In this document: positions 41,549 to 53,400 of the stretch, piece by piece | Layout: every line of letters starts with the position of its first letter | How positions within the stretch are numbered: the first letter of the stretch is position 1 | Assembly: GCA_003344405.1 (NCBI GenBank) | Contig: NOWV01000113.1 | Location: 124,001 to 188,000 of the forward strand | From: Trichoplax sp. H2 | Lineage: Eukaryota > Placozoa > Uniplacotomia > Trichoplacea | Direction: 5' to 3' | DNA length: 64,000 nucleotides | The notes under the pieces: model-generated | What the model saw: only the letters and a program-made list of their open reading frames with translations | Databases searched by the model: none | Told to the model about the DNA's origin: nothing | Made by a program: the position numbers and the translations under genes

Positions 41549-44500
41549 ATGATTAGCATTTTGCTCTACGTTATTGGAATTATTTGGTTGCTAGCATTGG
41601 CTCTTGATGACTTCAACGATAGATGTTACATATCGGAAAATGCTTTGATGCCAGCCATGACGCATACGCACTATACCAATGCCAGAGACGTAACAAGTAT
41701 GACTAGTGAATTAACAGAGATGTCGTCGAGGTAATCGTATACTAGTTTATTGCTAAAAATTATTTTATTGTACATAAAGTTTTAGCTGTGTCGACCGATT
41801 GACTTTGCTAGTCGTATTTATTGACTAACAACTCTATATATTTGAATATCATACGACAACATAGCCAAATTAATAACACGCATTAGTACTTTGATTTGTT
41901 GCATTTTTTATACTTTACCTAAAAATGAAGTATCCATTGCATTATAGTTGATTGATTATTATAATACATGAGAAGATATACAATGTTATATTTAATATAC
42001 CCAAGCTGATAGTATAGTGGACTCAGGAGTAATTTGAGTTCTTATTTTATAGGACCGTGCCTGCTAACTGGATACTTGAGCATTTTAAGAAATCAGGATT
42101 CGATACATTTACGCAAAATTTTACTTACCAGCGGCCATTTAATTATGTCAAAAACAAGGTTTAGGCCTACCTGCTATCCCCATATAACATTTTACTTGTG
42201 CTACTGTAAATTACAGTTTTAAGACATATATAGTTATTATACTAGTACAGTATCACTAAGTGCTATATGTTGCGTTTATCACAGACTATTACTGGTATGA
42301 ATGTATATGGAATACTCAGAGCACCCCGTAAAGCTGGAACAGAGGCAATTGTCTTAAATGTTCCTTATCGCCCTATACATCAAATCAAGCAAGAAGCAAC
42401 TCATGCTGGACTTGCATTGATGATATCATTAGCTTCTTACTTTCAAGGTACAATTTTACATATTTTGTGTCTCTGATGTATATCATGTATTGCTTATCAT
42501 TATCTAAGCCACTATGAATTTCATCGAAGTAATACATTCGAATTAATCTATCTTTATGGCTTAGAAAAAACGTACTGGTCCAAGGATATCATCTTTTTGG
42601 TAACAGAGAGGGAATATTATGGATTGCAGGCATGGCTGGACAGCTACTATGATACCCATATACCTGGTAGTTATGACATACGAGTATCTCTTTATGTAAT
42701 AAACATACAGTATGCGAATAATAGAAAAACTAATACCTGGATAGTTTATTTAAAATTTATAAGCAAACAATTGTTTTTAATAATAATAATATACGTAGTA
42801 TACGAGTTGTTATATTAAATCCAGCCTAATATATGTTGTTATGGCAGGTATTGAGAGGGAAGAACTAGGCGGCAGAGGTGGATCGATTCAGTCTGCTATT
42901 ACATTAGAAATACCATCTGAATATGTTGAAAGTCTCAACTTGAAACTTGGTTGGTAACTTTATAGTCAGAATTTTTTAAAATTGCGCTTTTTCTGTATTA
43001 TAGGATAAATTTCATGAAGAACATCATTTTTAACTTTGTAACAATGGTACATCACTTTATATCTTTGCTAATACTATATTTTGATGCAAATGTGTAAATA
43101 TGATAGAAGGGGTAAATGGTCAGCTACCCAATCTAGATGTATTCAACATGGCTGTGAGAATATGTGACAGAGAAGGAATCACTCCTACACTTCCAAGGCC
43201 TGTAAGCATAAGTACAGCATAGCTGCAAGCGATAATTTGTGACTCAATATAGCTCAGTAACTATTTATGGCTCATTTCAGAGTTACAAGAGTTCAACTTC
43301 TTACTTGAAATCCTTGATGACAATGCTAACCATGATGTCAAAGCATGCTCTAGGAATTCCCACTGGCAACCACGGACTATTCTTAAAGTACTAAATGCTT
43401 ATCAGACACATTAAATTGAATTTATAATAATCTAGAATAGGAGTAACGTAACTAGTTCTCACACCAGGAAGATTAAAGCATCAAAATTTATTGCTTACAT
43501 TTGAACCCTTTATTTGAATTCTATTATTTTAGATATCATATTGAAGCTATTACCCTGCAGGGTGTACTATCTGATCACTCCTATATTTCGAAAATGCCCA
43601 ACATTGGCAGGTAAATATCATTATTCATCTGTTAGGAGGAAAGAATGTTCTCATGCACATATGACTCACGAGAAAGTAACACATTATTTTATATTTTCGT
43701 ATTATTGATACAATATTTATGAACTAAATTTTTTTATTCAGAGCTGTAGAAGGAATTTTTAGAAGTCTGAATAATCTATTGGAAAGATTTCATGCTTCAT
43801 ACTTTTTCTACGTGTTGCCTTCTGAACATCGATATGTATCGATTGGCCTCTACATGCCGCCATTTTTTTGCTTGATCATACCTTTATTGATTAAAATATC
43901 CAAACCTTAGGAAATTATTCAGTTTCAAATATTGTATATTTATATTTATCAAAGTAGTATCGTTCTCATTGTAATTATTAGGACGCTCACTTGCAACACT
44001 AAGCTAAAAATCGTTTCCCTTAACGTTAAGTAAGCTATTTTTCTATGGAATGCAGCTGCAGATACTCAATTTTTGAAGAAAATTTGTGAAGATGCAATCA
44101 ATGATGATAAGAACGTAGATAATAATCAAGGATCCTCAAAAGTGAATATGGAGGTCTTAATTTAATCTAATTACGATAAAATTGTCCTGTAATACGGTAA
44201 ATTAATTATATCCGAAAAGTGATGCATGGTAATAACTCGTATAATTATCTATTACGTATAGGTCGCTTTTTATAGTCACCAGCACGATTTTAAGTATTTA
44301 CTGGCTTTGGTTACACTAGTTTACTTTTCTGGTATTATATTATACATTTTACCTAATACTGTCTGGGAACAATCAATACGTTATGATGTTAATCCAATGG
44401 TTGCAATGTACGTTGCATATTTTAATATTATCCTAATATCCGTATGTGTCCCGTTCTTTCTTCGAAGGTACAGTACTTCAGTATAGAACTCTAAACTTAA

Positions 44501-45106
44501 CTTTTGATAACGCGTGTTCTAATTCTGACCTTTAACTTAATTATGGAAATGTAGCCAATTGACGAAATATATTTCTGCATGTACTAAAATGGACTATACC
44601 AGTAATTGGGTCACCGTACTTTGCGGTTCCTATACTTTACTAGCAATATCCTTGATTGCTTTATCAAATATAAACTTTTCTCTGGCGGTATCATTTGCAG
44701 TATTCATGACGCCCATAGTACTACTAGTGCAGCTGAAAAAAGATGGGTAAGATTTACAGTATCACTGCATAATGTATGCGACATATAATGAAACTATTTC
44801 ATATTTCGTCCTACATCGTTAATGTTTCCTAGGCTATACAAACAATTTCAGAGAATCCTCCTTTTATTGATATTTCCTCCGATCCTGGTTTCTGAATTTA
44901 TCGCTCTATTTCAATTGATAAATTCAGGAATGGAATCTACCGGAAGCTTAAAGATTGTGACCAAGTTTCATAGTGTATTACTTACCGCATTAACCGAACA
45001 GCAATTAATAGGTGTATCAAACTATCCAATTCTATGTTTAGTATTTTGGCCGGTATGGCTTATGTTTTGGGCAGTTGTGAATTTTAGCCCAGTTACGAAT
45101 AGATGA
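41549..45106 (+). CDS. GPAA1: GPI transamidase subunit GAA1/GPAA1, 13 exons
   Basis: Exons 41549-41730, 42053-42158, 42285-42447, 42565-42666, 42848-42949, 43107-43201, 43281-43387, 43533-43610, 43742-43895, 44034-44153, 44262-44467, 44555-44746, 44833-45106; 626 residues (human 621). It is an ER-membrane subunit of the complex that attaches GPI anchors. It has an N-terminal transmembrane helix, the luminal YISENAL and [15 protein letters not shown] motifs, the M28-like region [47 protein letters not shown] and about six C-terminal membrane helices ending [10 protein letters not shown]. The N-terminus is about 20 residues shorter than in human, so an upstream first exon is possible. Intron 9 (43896-44033) has no GT donor and looks like a minor-spliceosome intron. 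It converges on TPRKB. Confidence 0.94.
43896..44033 (+). other. GPAA1: Candidate U12-type (minor spliceosome) intron in GPAA1
   Basis: Conserved coding sequence runs to Lys at 43893-43895 and stops at TAG 43905-43907 with no GT between. The intron would begin ATATCC (43896), matching the U12 5' site. TTTCCCTTAAC at 44014-44024 contains the full CCTTAAC branch core. It lies about 10 nt from the exon 10 start (44034), whose protein ([10 protein letters not shown]) continues the GPAA1 alignment without gap. The 3' dinucleotide reads AA (or AG if shifted by one base, which breaks the frame). Confidence 0.65.
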
Positions 45107-45583
45107 TCATAAAATTGTCTTAAGCAATGCTTTTAAGGCTAAATTGGACGAAGAAGTGATTGTACAATGCGTATATTTTTACATTACGAATGTTATTTAA
45201 ATTTCTATCAAATAGATAAATCGTTGTGTGAGATATCATGAACTAGAGGCTCATATTTCTTCCGTAGATCGTAAATATAGCAAAGGAACAATTTTACATG
45301 CTATACCAATACATCGCCCTACACAGCCTGATGATGATTGTTGTCAAAACAATTTATGAATACAATCGCAGTAAACTTACACAATAAAATTCCGATTTCT
45401 TGTTCAAAATGTACATGTTGCAGCTGTTGAATTAGTTCCAATAGCAAGGTACTTGACGTGAATAACTACTCCATTTCTTAGAAATACTAGTTCTATCTTC
45501 ATAAAGGTTGGATTAAGACTAGCAAGTTAATTGAGAATAGTTTAGAATCACCCTTATATTTAATGAACATTTCCTAGTTTTTA
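45107..45583. other. Convergent 3' region of GPAA1 and TPRKB
   Basis: 477 nt between the stop codons on opposite strands. AT-rich with no gene. It holds both 3' UTRs, which may overlap. Confidence 0.6.
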
Positions 45584-48073
45584 CTATGCATCTTTTACAG
45601 CCATCTTATTGACAACGGCATCTACTAGGTCTGTTGTGTTCAGTTCGGCATCGGTAATACTATAAATCTAAATAAAATATGTAACGCTAAGAATTTGCGT
45701 TATTATACTCACAAAGTAGGCTTGAACTTGGATTATTTTGAAATACTGTATTATGCATAAAGGTTGCTGCTGAAAGGGATTTACCTTTTTAATATCTTCA
45801 TATTTTGAGAAATCATTTATCTTTTCTATTCCAATGCGTTCACCTTTAACAGCCTGAATTGCCATCTGAAACTTAAATAAATACAATCGTTTTTCAGTAT
45901 ACATATACCGTAGTGTAGTACTTCACGATACATATTAGCCACCCACGTATATAGTCAAAAACAAGAGTTTACTTGCATCATAAGACTATTTGCTTACTTT
46001 ACTACTATTTTCTTCGCTTTCAGTATCAATGACAGCAACAATGACTGCATTTGAATCATTAGATAGTCCAAATTTTTTGAATGAGCCAGCAATCTTACAA
46101 TAATAAAATAGTATGCATTACAACACTTCAATTCCATTATGGCTTAGTGTATAACGGTAAATAAGATCACAATAAACTGATTCTAAGCTGTACAATTTTA
46201 CATTTTTAGATGGTGATAGACTATAAAGTAGTTCACTGTGAACATTGCGTGTCTTCATTTTATTAATATCTTGCAAGTGTGCGGCTTTAAAGGCTGCAAC
46301 CGATAATTGAAAGATTCCAACAATCTAAATGGGTAAATAGATAAAATAACAGTAGGTCGACATTAGTGATAACATTGTGAACTTTCGTATTGAAGTCTAT
46401 GGTTAGCTACAAATACATATAAAGTTCCAACTGATGTTTACTCGTCTATACGTTTAGGCTGGTCATCCGTATACTACTATACGTATATTGATAAGGCTGC
46501 AAGAAATTTTTGACAATTATATTGTCCTAGTATGTATTGTAATGACATACACGTTCAGCTACCGTATATTGTAAAATGTGATTAAAACAAGTTAACCACG
46601 TACTCGAATGCATTTACAGTATTGAAAGCAACTATGGTAATAACAAACAGCTACAACGAGCTAGGCATCATGCTTGGTCACTATAACATTTAAGTTTACA
46701 GCAGAAGAATATTTCTATTGTTAAGCATAGAATGATCAAGTACTTTGATCAAGACTCTATTGTCATCAATGGTGGGCAATTTCAATTAGTATTTTTAGTC
46801 CAGCAGCTGCAATGCATAAGGCAACATACTTTATCATTTAACAATTGAGGTACAGCTGAAGGATACTTTTGTTAGTGAGGATAAAATGAGCAAGGAAGTA
46901 TTTCGATCAAGACCATATAGCAATTATTAGTACACTTTTCTGTTTAGCATTTTCGCGTATCAGCTACCATTGCAGTACTTCAGGAATCTTGCTTTGTCAT
47001 TTTAGCATTTAAGAGTGCAGCTGAGGCACACTATATTATTGGAGAGGATAAAGTGAGCAAGGAAATTGTTTCGATGAAGGCTACGCGTGCATAGCAAAAT
47101 TATTTGTGTGTCTATAGTATTATTATTATCAGCTAGCATTTTGGTGTGCTCGTATGACTAAAGGATAGTTTGATTGATGAAGATAAAAACAGCGAAACAA
47201 GCGTTGCAGGCCTATGGTACTACTAGTTATTGTAATTTGCGCATTGACGTCGATAAAATGTGTAAGACAGTACTGTTGCAGACCTAATTCATGCATTAAT
47301 TCATGTGTAACTATTATTATTTTAAGTCAACATGGAAAACAGAAAGAGGTCATTTACCATTTACTAGTAGTGTAGTGTCTACGGAGTGTAAGCAATCAAG
47401 GATTACCTTGTTGCAGACCTCATACATGCATTAATTCATGTGTGACTATTATTTTAAGTCAACATGGAAAACAGAAAGAGATCATTTACCATTTATTAGT
47501 AGTGTAGTGTCTACGGAGTGTAAGCAATCAAGGATTACCTTGTTGCAGACCTCATACATGCATTAATTCATGTATGACTATTATTTTAAGTCAACATGGA
47601 AAACAGAAAGAAGTCATTTACCATTTACTAGTAGTGTAGTGTCTACGGAGTGTCAGCAATCAAAGATTACCTTGTGGCAGACCTAATGCATGCATTAATT
47701 CATGTGTGACTATTATTTGAACTCAATATGGAAAACAGAACGAGGTCATTTACCATTTACTAGTAGTGCAGTAGCAGTGTAGTGTATGCTGAGTGTAAGC
47801 AATCAAGGATTATCTTGTTGCACTAGCAAAGTATCTGCAAATGATTCGTATATTGCACATACGCGTATTATTATTATTGTCATCGATGCTTATCAATTGA
47901 ATTTATTTATGCCAAGGTTGCGTGATCCATGCTCTACTACTCACCAAAGCAGGATTGATGAAAGCAGCTGATATTTTATTGTCGATAAGGCCTTGCTTTA
48001 ACTCTTCCAGGTTGGTAACTTGACAAAATAAGGCTATATGCAGCCAGTATTTGCCATTCAATTTTAGCGACAT
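45584..48073 (-). CDS. TPRKB: TPRKB/Cgi121, KEOPS (EKC) complex subunit, 5 exons, complete
   Basis: Exons 47945-48073, 46202-46324, 45998-46093, 45785-45865, 45584-45667; 170 residues (human 175), all phase-0 joins. Matches to the family include NKISAAFINPAL-IVGIFQLSVAA, KAAHLQ.INKMKTR, SELLYSLSPS, FKKFGLSND, VKGERIGIEKI and the C-terminal LVDAVVNKM.VKDA. Cgi121/TPRKB binds the PRPK/Bud32 kinase and tRNA in the complex that makes N6-threonylcarbamoyladenosine at tRNA position 37. The first intron (46325-47944) is 1.6 kb and carries a 132-bp tandem array. The start at 48073 aligns with human; an upstream in-frame ATG at 48148 would add 25 unrelated residues. Confidence 0.94.
47272..47822. repeat. 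Tandem array, 132-bp unit, about 4 copies, in TPRKB intron 1
   Basis: Units contain TTTAAGTCAACATGGAAAAC, AGTAGTGTAGTGTCTACGGA and GCAATCAAGGATTACCTTGT. The shared core recurs at 47321, 47453, 47585 and about 47717, exactly 132 nt apart. The two central copies are almost identical and the outer ones diverged. A looser, older repeat sharing GAGGATAAARTGAGCAAGGA lies at 46840-47200. Confidence 0.9.
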
Positions 48074-48589
48074 CCTTGGTGAATTTCCAATTGCAGACCA
48101 CTGCGGCAGAGGTGTCGTGCCGGTAGGTAAGTGTTCGCTACCCAACACGGGCTAATATGATACACAGCATTGAAAGCTTGACGACGTGTCATGTGAGAAG
48201 GGCGTAATGCTTATAGTAACACATAGCGACGGCAATATAGATTGAGTTGTTGAGTAGCAATAGAGACTTTATTTCTGCACCCGGCGATACGGGATAGTAT
48301 TCCAGGCTAGTCAGAACTGCAGTACTAGCCCAGGATTGTGCGCGTGCGGTACTAGACCGTCATTGTATCTGTTTCACTTTGCACTTTTGCACTTTACAGG
48401 TAGAATTTACTATAATTCATTCTAATTAAATCAATTCTAATCCATTATTGAAGAAGTTGATACACCATCTGAGTAAAGTTCTATTCTTATTTTACGGTAG
48501 CGATGATGAAAAAGATGCTTACTATCGGACTAGACTCACGTGCTGCGTAGAGGATGTAGTAATGTACAAAAAAGATGTCACCTGTCGGC

Positions 48590-49975
48590 TAGAGTGGTTG
48601 AGTACCTACTGTGGGAACACGATGAAGTCACGGTGGCATCGATTTTGCTAGTCAGTTTACACCATTAGTGCTAACTGCATCGAGTATCGAAAGTAATGTG
48701 TATAGCGCCATAAGAATCATTGATTTATCCGTATGTAGAGTACATACAGTACACTACAAGTTGCTAGCAAAAATAATGTCACTAATCGTGTATGAAGTAT
48801 ACTGTCCTATACAGTACTGATGCATCATTTCTATACGAGTACAGACTAGCACTGGTAGGATTCTGCTCGAAGCGTCCATAAAGTAAGACATTTCTTTTGC
48901 ACAGTCTTATCCCACTGTATCGGTATACTGCACTATCAAGAAGGCGCTTGGTCAAAGAGTAAACGTTGGACCTGGATCGCCTACTCAATCTAGAGTGGTT
49001 GAGTACCTACTGTGGGAAGACGATGAAGTCATGGTGACATCAATTTTGCTAGTCAGTTTACGCTATTAGTGCTAACCGCATCGAGTATCGAAACTACTGT
49101 ATAGTGCCATAAGAATCGCTGACTTCTCCATATGTACGTCCACTATAAATCGCTAGCAAAATAATGTCCCTAATCATGTGTCAGTTCATTAGACTCTTAA
49201 CAAGGGTCTCTATATTGCACTATCAAGGAGGCGCTTGGTCAAAGAGTAGCGTTCGACCTTGATCGCCTACTCATCTAGAATGGTTGAGTACCTACTGGGG
49301 GAAGACGATGAAGTCATGGTGACATCGATTTTGCTAGTCATTTTACGCCATTAGCACTAACCGCATCGAGTATCGAAACTACTGTATAGTGCCATAAGAA
49401 TTGCTGACTTATCCATATGTACAGTAGTACGTCCACTACAAATCGCTAGCAAAAATAATGTCACTAATCATGCGTCAGTTTAGAGACCCTTAATTAGACT
49501 CTTAACAAGGGTCTCTATACTGCACTATCAAGGAGGCGCTTGGTCAAAGAGTAGCGTTCGACCTTGATCGCCTACTCATCTAGAGCGGTTGAGTACCTAC
49601 TGGGGGAAGACGATGAAGTCATGGTGACATGGATTTTGCTAGTCATTTTACGCCATTAGTGCTAACCGTATCCGAGTATCGAAAGTACTGTATACTGTCA
49701 TAAGAATCGCTGACTTCTCCATATGTACGTCCACTACAAATCGCTAGCAAAAATAATGTCACTAATCATGTATCGAGTAAGTTGTCCTATACAGTGCTGA
49801 TACAACATTTCTATACGAGTACAGACTAGTACCAGTAGGATTCTACTTGAAGCGTCTATGAAGTAAGACATTAGTTTTGCACAATCTCATCCCTCTGTAT
49901 CGGTATACTGCACTATCAAGGAGGCGCTTGGTGAAAGCGTAAACGCTCGACCTTGATCGCCTACTCAATCGTCAA
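48590..49975. repeat. Complex tandem array, four units of 285-400 bp
   Basis: Each unit starts TAGA(G/A)(T/C)GGTTGAGTACCTACT (48589, 48990, 49275, 49580), continues GATGAAGTCATGGTGACAT, TTTTGCTAGTCA, GCATCGAGTATCGAAA, CGCTAGCAAAAATAATGTC and ends with GGAGGCGCTTGGTCAAAGAG then CCTTGATCGCCTACTCA. Units 1 and 4 carry an extra middle segment (ACGAGTACAGACTAG...) that units 2 and 3 lack. Confidence 0.88.
49481..49517. repeat. 11-bp inverted repeat inside the array
   Basis: TAGAGACCCTT and AAGGGTCTCTA flank a 15-nt loop. Only part of it is retained in the neighbouring unit near 49196-49216, so it is a feature of this copy. Confidence 0.8.
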
Positions 49976-50408
49976 CACTCGCCTACTGTACTCCACACTA
50001 CCCTAAAAGCGTGCAAGCACTCTCTTACGGTCTTATCCACGATTGATCATGCCGTGCTATGGTTCTTGAGTGAAAAAACCCGATCGCTTCTCTTATTAGG
50101 TAAAATTAATTAGCCAAGGGATAGTGCTTTTAACTTCAACGTGCTATCAATTAACCCTCTGTACGAAAGAGAATACCAAGTGATAATTAGTTGGTATACA
50201 GTAAAATGTATCTTCGTGATGACTAGAATAACGATCGAGCGACTGTACAGTATATTGAAAGTAAGGAATTGAATTTGATTGTAGGGTCCCATCGAGCCAA
50301 TTTGGAACGCCTTGTCAAAGTACCATCTTCATTAATTAAGCGCCTATATTAATCTTTCAAAGAGCTTGAATCCGACGATCAAGTACAGCCTTATTCTATG
50401 TTGCAATC

Positions 50409-53400
50409 ATGAGTGATACAAGTCATCCACCTTTACAAGAATCTGGGCATGAAATAGACGATGTTGGTAAGTTGAATACCATTCTTAGTATGGCATTGGT
50501 AGCCATCTCGTTTGCAGATAGACGAGTGCTGTCATGACTACAGACATACAAATTCATCTTCCATGATATATATCAACTGTATTCACCTTGCTACTATATT
50601 TTGCTGGACTTGAAAAAAATAGCAACATGAACTTCTAAAACTGCCAAGAATCTACAAATTCATCCATGCTGTAGCGTAGGTGAAAGACCCATGTGCAATA
50701 TTACCCTACGATACAGTGTACAGTATACTGTCATAATGAATGATATCATCAAAGGATAATCTTCAAAAAGTTGATAAAATGAAATAGATCGACTACGGAC
50801 GATGCCAATAAAAATATACGTACAAAGGGATCGGATATGATCCAATATCGATTAGTACGTATTGCTGTCATGGCTACTTTAAAAGCCTGTCGTTGTCAAC
50901 GGCTGCACAATCATGGAGTGGGCCACTGGCTACGAGTTGCAATAATACCAGTTGTACAACTGGTGTGTTATCACTTGGTGCTTGCTCATGAATTGAAATC
51001 ACGAAAGATTCATCAAAATTTGCTCTTTGCATAGAAAATATGACGCAGTACTGGAGTACTATAGAATCCATCCAGTTCTTACGTTGATTTAGTAAAAGCC
51101 ACACAACTATAGTACTGTACTGTACTTTTCTCGACTGCATGAAAATAATTTGCAATACAAAGCAACATACTCTTCTCTTGCTGGAATGGATACTGCTGTA
51201 ATATGCACTATAACTTTGTCATTTTCGTAATAAAAATATCGATTAATGACACCGTAGAGCTTTACTGTACTGACTATGTTCTAAAAGTAATATAACACAA
51301 GAATATTTGCCCAAGGCAAAATATTCCTGCATTGGCCTTACAGTGATCTACTGCATTAGTCGTAATTAATGAACTTCGGATTCATAACGTTAAATTAATG
51401 ATGCATCGAGATTGGCTACTTTGACTAAAATATGTCATACTTATCTAGTACGATAGATGGAATTGACCATGGTAGTTAAACATCTTGATAATACGCACCA
51501 TTTTTTACACACAGTTATAAAATTTGAAGTTGACTACTATGATAATAATAATAATATTAATTAGCTACATTATTCTTGGTTACATAATACTGTAGATTTT
51601 GACTGAATAAACCCAAACTACAGCCGATATGTGGAAAAGTACGAGAATATTAGAAATAATCTACTTGTATAGTTGTGTGCTCTATCTCCCCGATGTGTGA
51701 ATTAAGATTACTGTTGATAAGCTATGTAGTATGCCCCACAGCATTTGTATAGCTGTTTGCATATCCAGAGGCGGTAATTATTAGAAACTATTATCGGCTT
51801 CCATTTATAATTATTGACAGCTAACCATTGTTAGTACAGTTTCATACATATTTTACAATAACAAACTTCGGAAATATCTCAATATCATTACGTAGAGTAC
51901 GATCTGAAATCAACATTTCTCCCGTTCTTTTCTTTTAATTGTGCACCCATGGAGAATAGATATGTACGCGTACGTTACTGTTCATACGCGTATAGAAAGC
52001 ATAACTAATTGATTTAATCATTATTCATATTTCAGAAGACAAAAGTGGCGAAGTCTTAAGTCAATCCAGTTTGAGGTAGAAATTAAAAATTTTTAACGTA
52101 TTCTCACGTATTCTTTATCACAAATGTATTTGATACAATATTTATATCCTTAAAATTTCTCTTCTTTCTCACTTTGCTAAATTAAAGCTTTAGCAACATC
52201 GAGCCTCCGTTACCTACGGTAAGCAAGAATTTCGATTTTCATTCGATTCATGGTGTTTGTAGACATTTTGCATGCTTCAACCTCAAGCTGTACATAGTTA
52301 TCTGTACTAAATCATATTGTAATAGAAACACACACTGTATATTGTACAACTGTCAATTTCATACTCAATTTAACGTATTCAATATTATTTAGACCTCGAT
52401 ACAATCATTTCAACTATCGCAATTTCTTATGGAAAAAGACTTATTTTCGAACTCAGACAGCAATAATGTTCGCCAAACAATGTACTTGCCCTATGTATTT
52501 TAATGACTTGTATGCTATCTCATTGATATAGCTTTCAGTTGCACAAAAATGACTACTACAACTTTCTCGAAATTTCTTAGACATTTGGGCGGTGAAGAGA
52601 AATGCTATAGCATTTACGGTAATGAGATCAAGATCATTACAAAAGAGTCTTCTTCCTGTAGTAACAAGGTATTCAAAAATTAAATTAATAATATAATGTC
52701 TTTCTAGCTTGCTTTCTTATCTGACCGATATTATCGCATTACTTTCATCAATCAAATTGCTAGATATGTTGTAATTGACTCATTGTTTTTGCTCATAAAT
52801 ATGATTAAATGGCTGCAGAATGCACCTGGAATAATTTGATTGCTTTATTTACAAAATAGGTTAAGTTTAAAACTATTGTTGATTACAACTGGGAACAGCG
52901 CTATTATTATAGCAATACCATTGCTGTCAATGAGAACTTCGTTTCTTACGGATTGAAAGGTACAGCAGTATCATCAAATGTCTAAATTTACTTCGTCTTA
53001 AAAATAATAATATTTGAGCCAGCTTTTCAGCAATCGCTGCTTAAGGTTAACGTTGCCTGACAAAAGTATTAAATTTTTTACATTTTTATCTATTAGGTCG
53101 TAATGGATTTCTAGTTAGGGTTATAAATCGAAATGACAAAAATATTACATTGTTACTAAAAGGAGCAAAAGCAGCAATTGATGAGTTAGCATTTGCTAAT
53201 TATTTTTCGAATAAGTTAGCTTTCATCGATAAAGCCGGAAATTTATTCGTAAGATTAATTACTTTGGAAGATGGATCACTAAAGTATGTAATAAATTTGA
53301 AACTGAAATCAGTTACTTCGCAACAATGAGCGATGTTACTGCAAGTAGGACCTAATTTCAAATTGTCATAACAGGGAAACATCGTTGTTGCATATCGAAG

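Larger units (their letters stand above)
48074..50408. other. Intergenic between divergent TPRKB and EDC4, mostly tandem repeats
   Basis: 2.3 kb. The TPRKB upstream region (48074-48580) is followed by a four-unit array (48590-49975), then 430 nt of unique sequence before the EDC4 start. Reading frames in the array (48448-48651 and 48782-48988) do not continue from unit to unit and are not treated as genes. Confidence 0.65.

Noticed and set aside
48448-48988. Short frames at the start of the 48.6-50 kb array
   Set aside because: Frames are not preserved between repeat units, so selection for protein is unlikely.
50837-51155. Two overlapping frames in EDC4 intron 1
   Set aside because: They lie opposite each other on both strands around a palindrome, show no domain and sit inside an intron.
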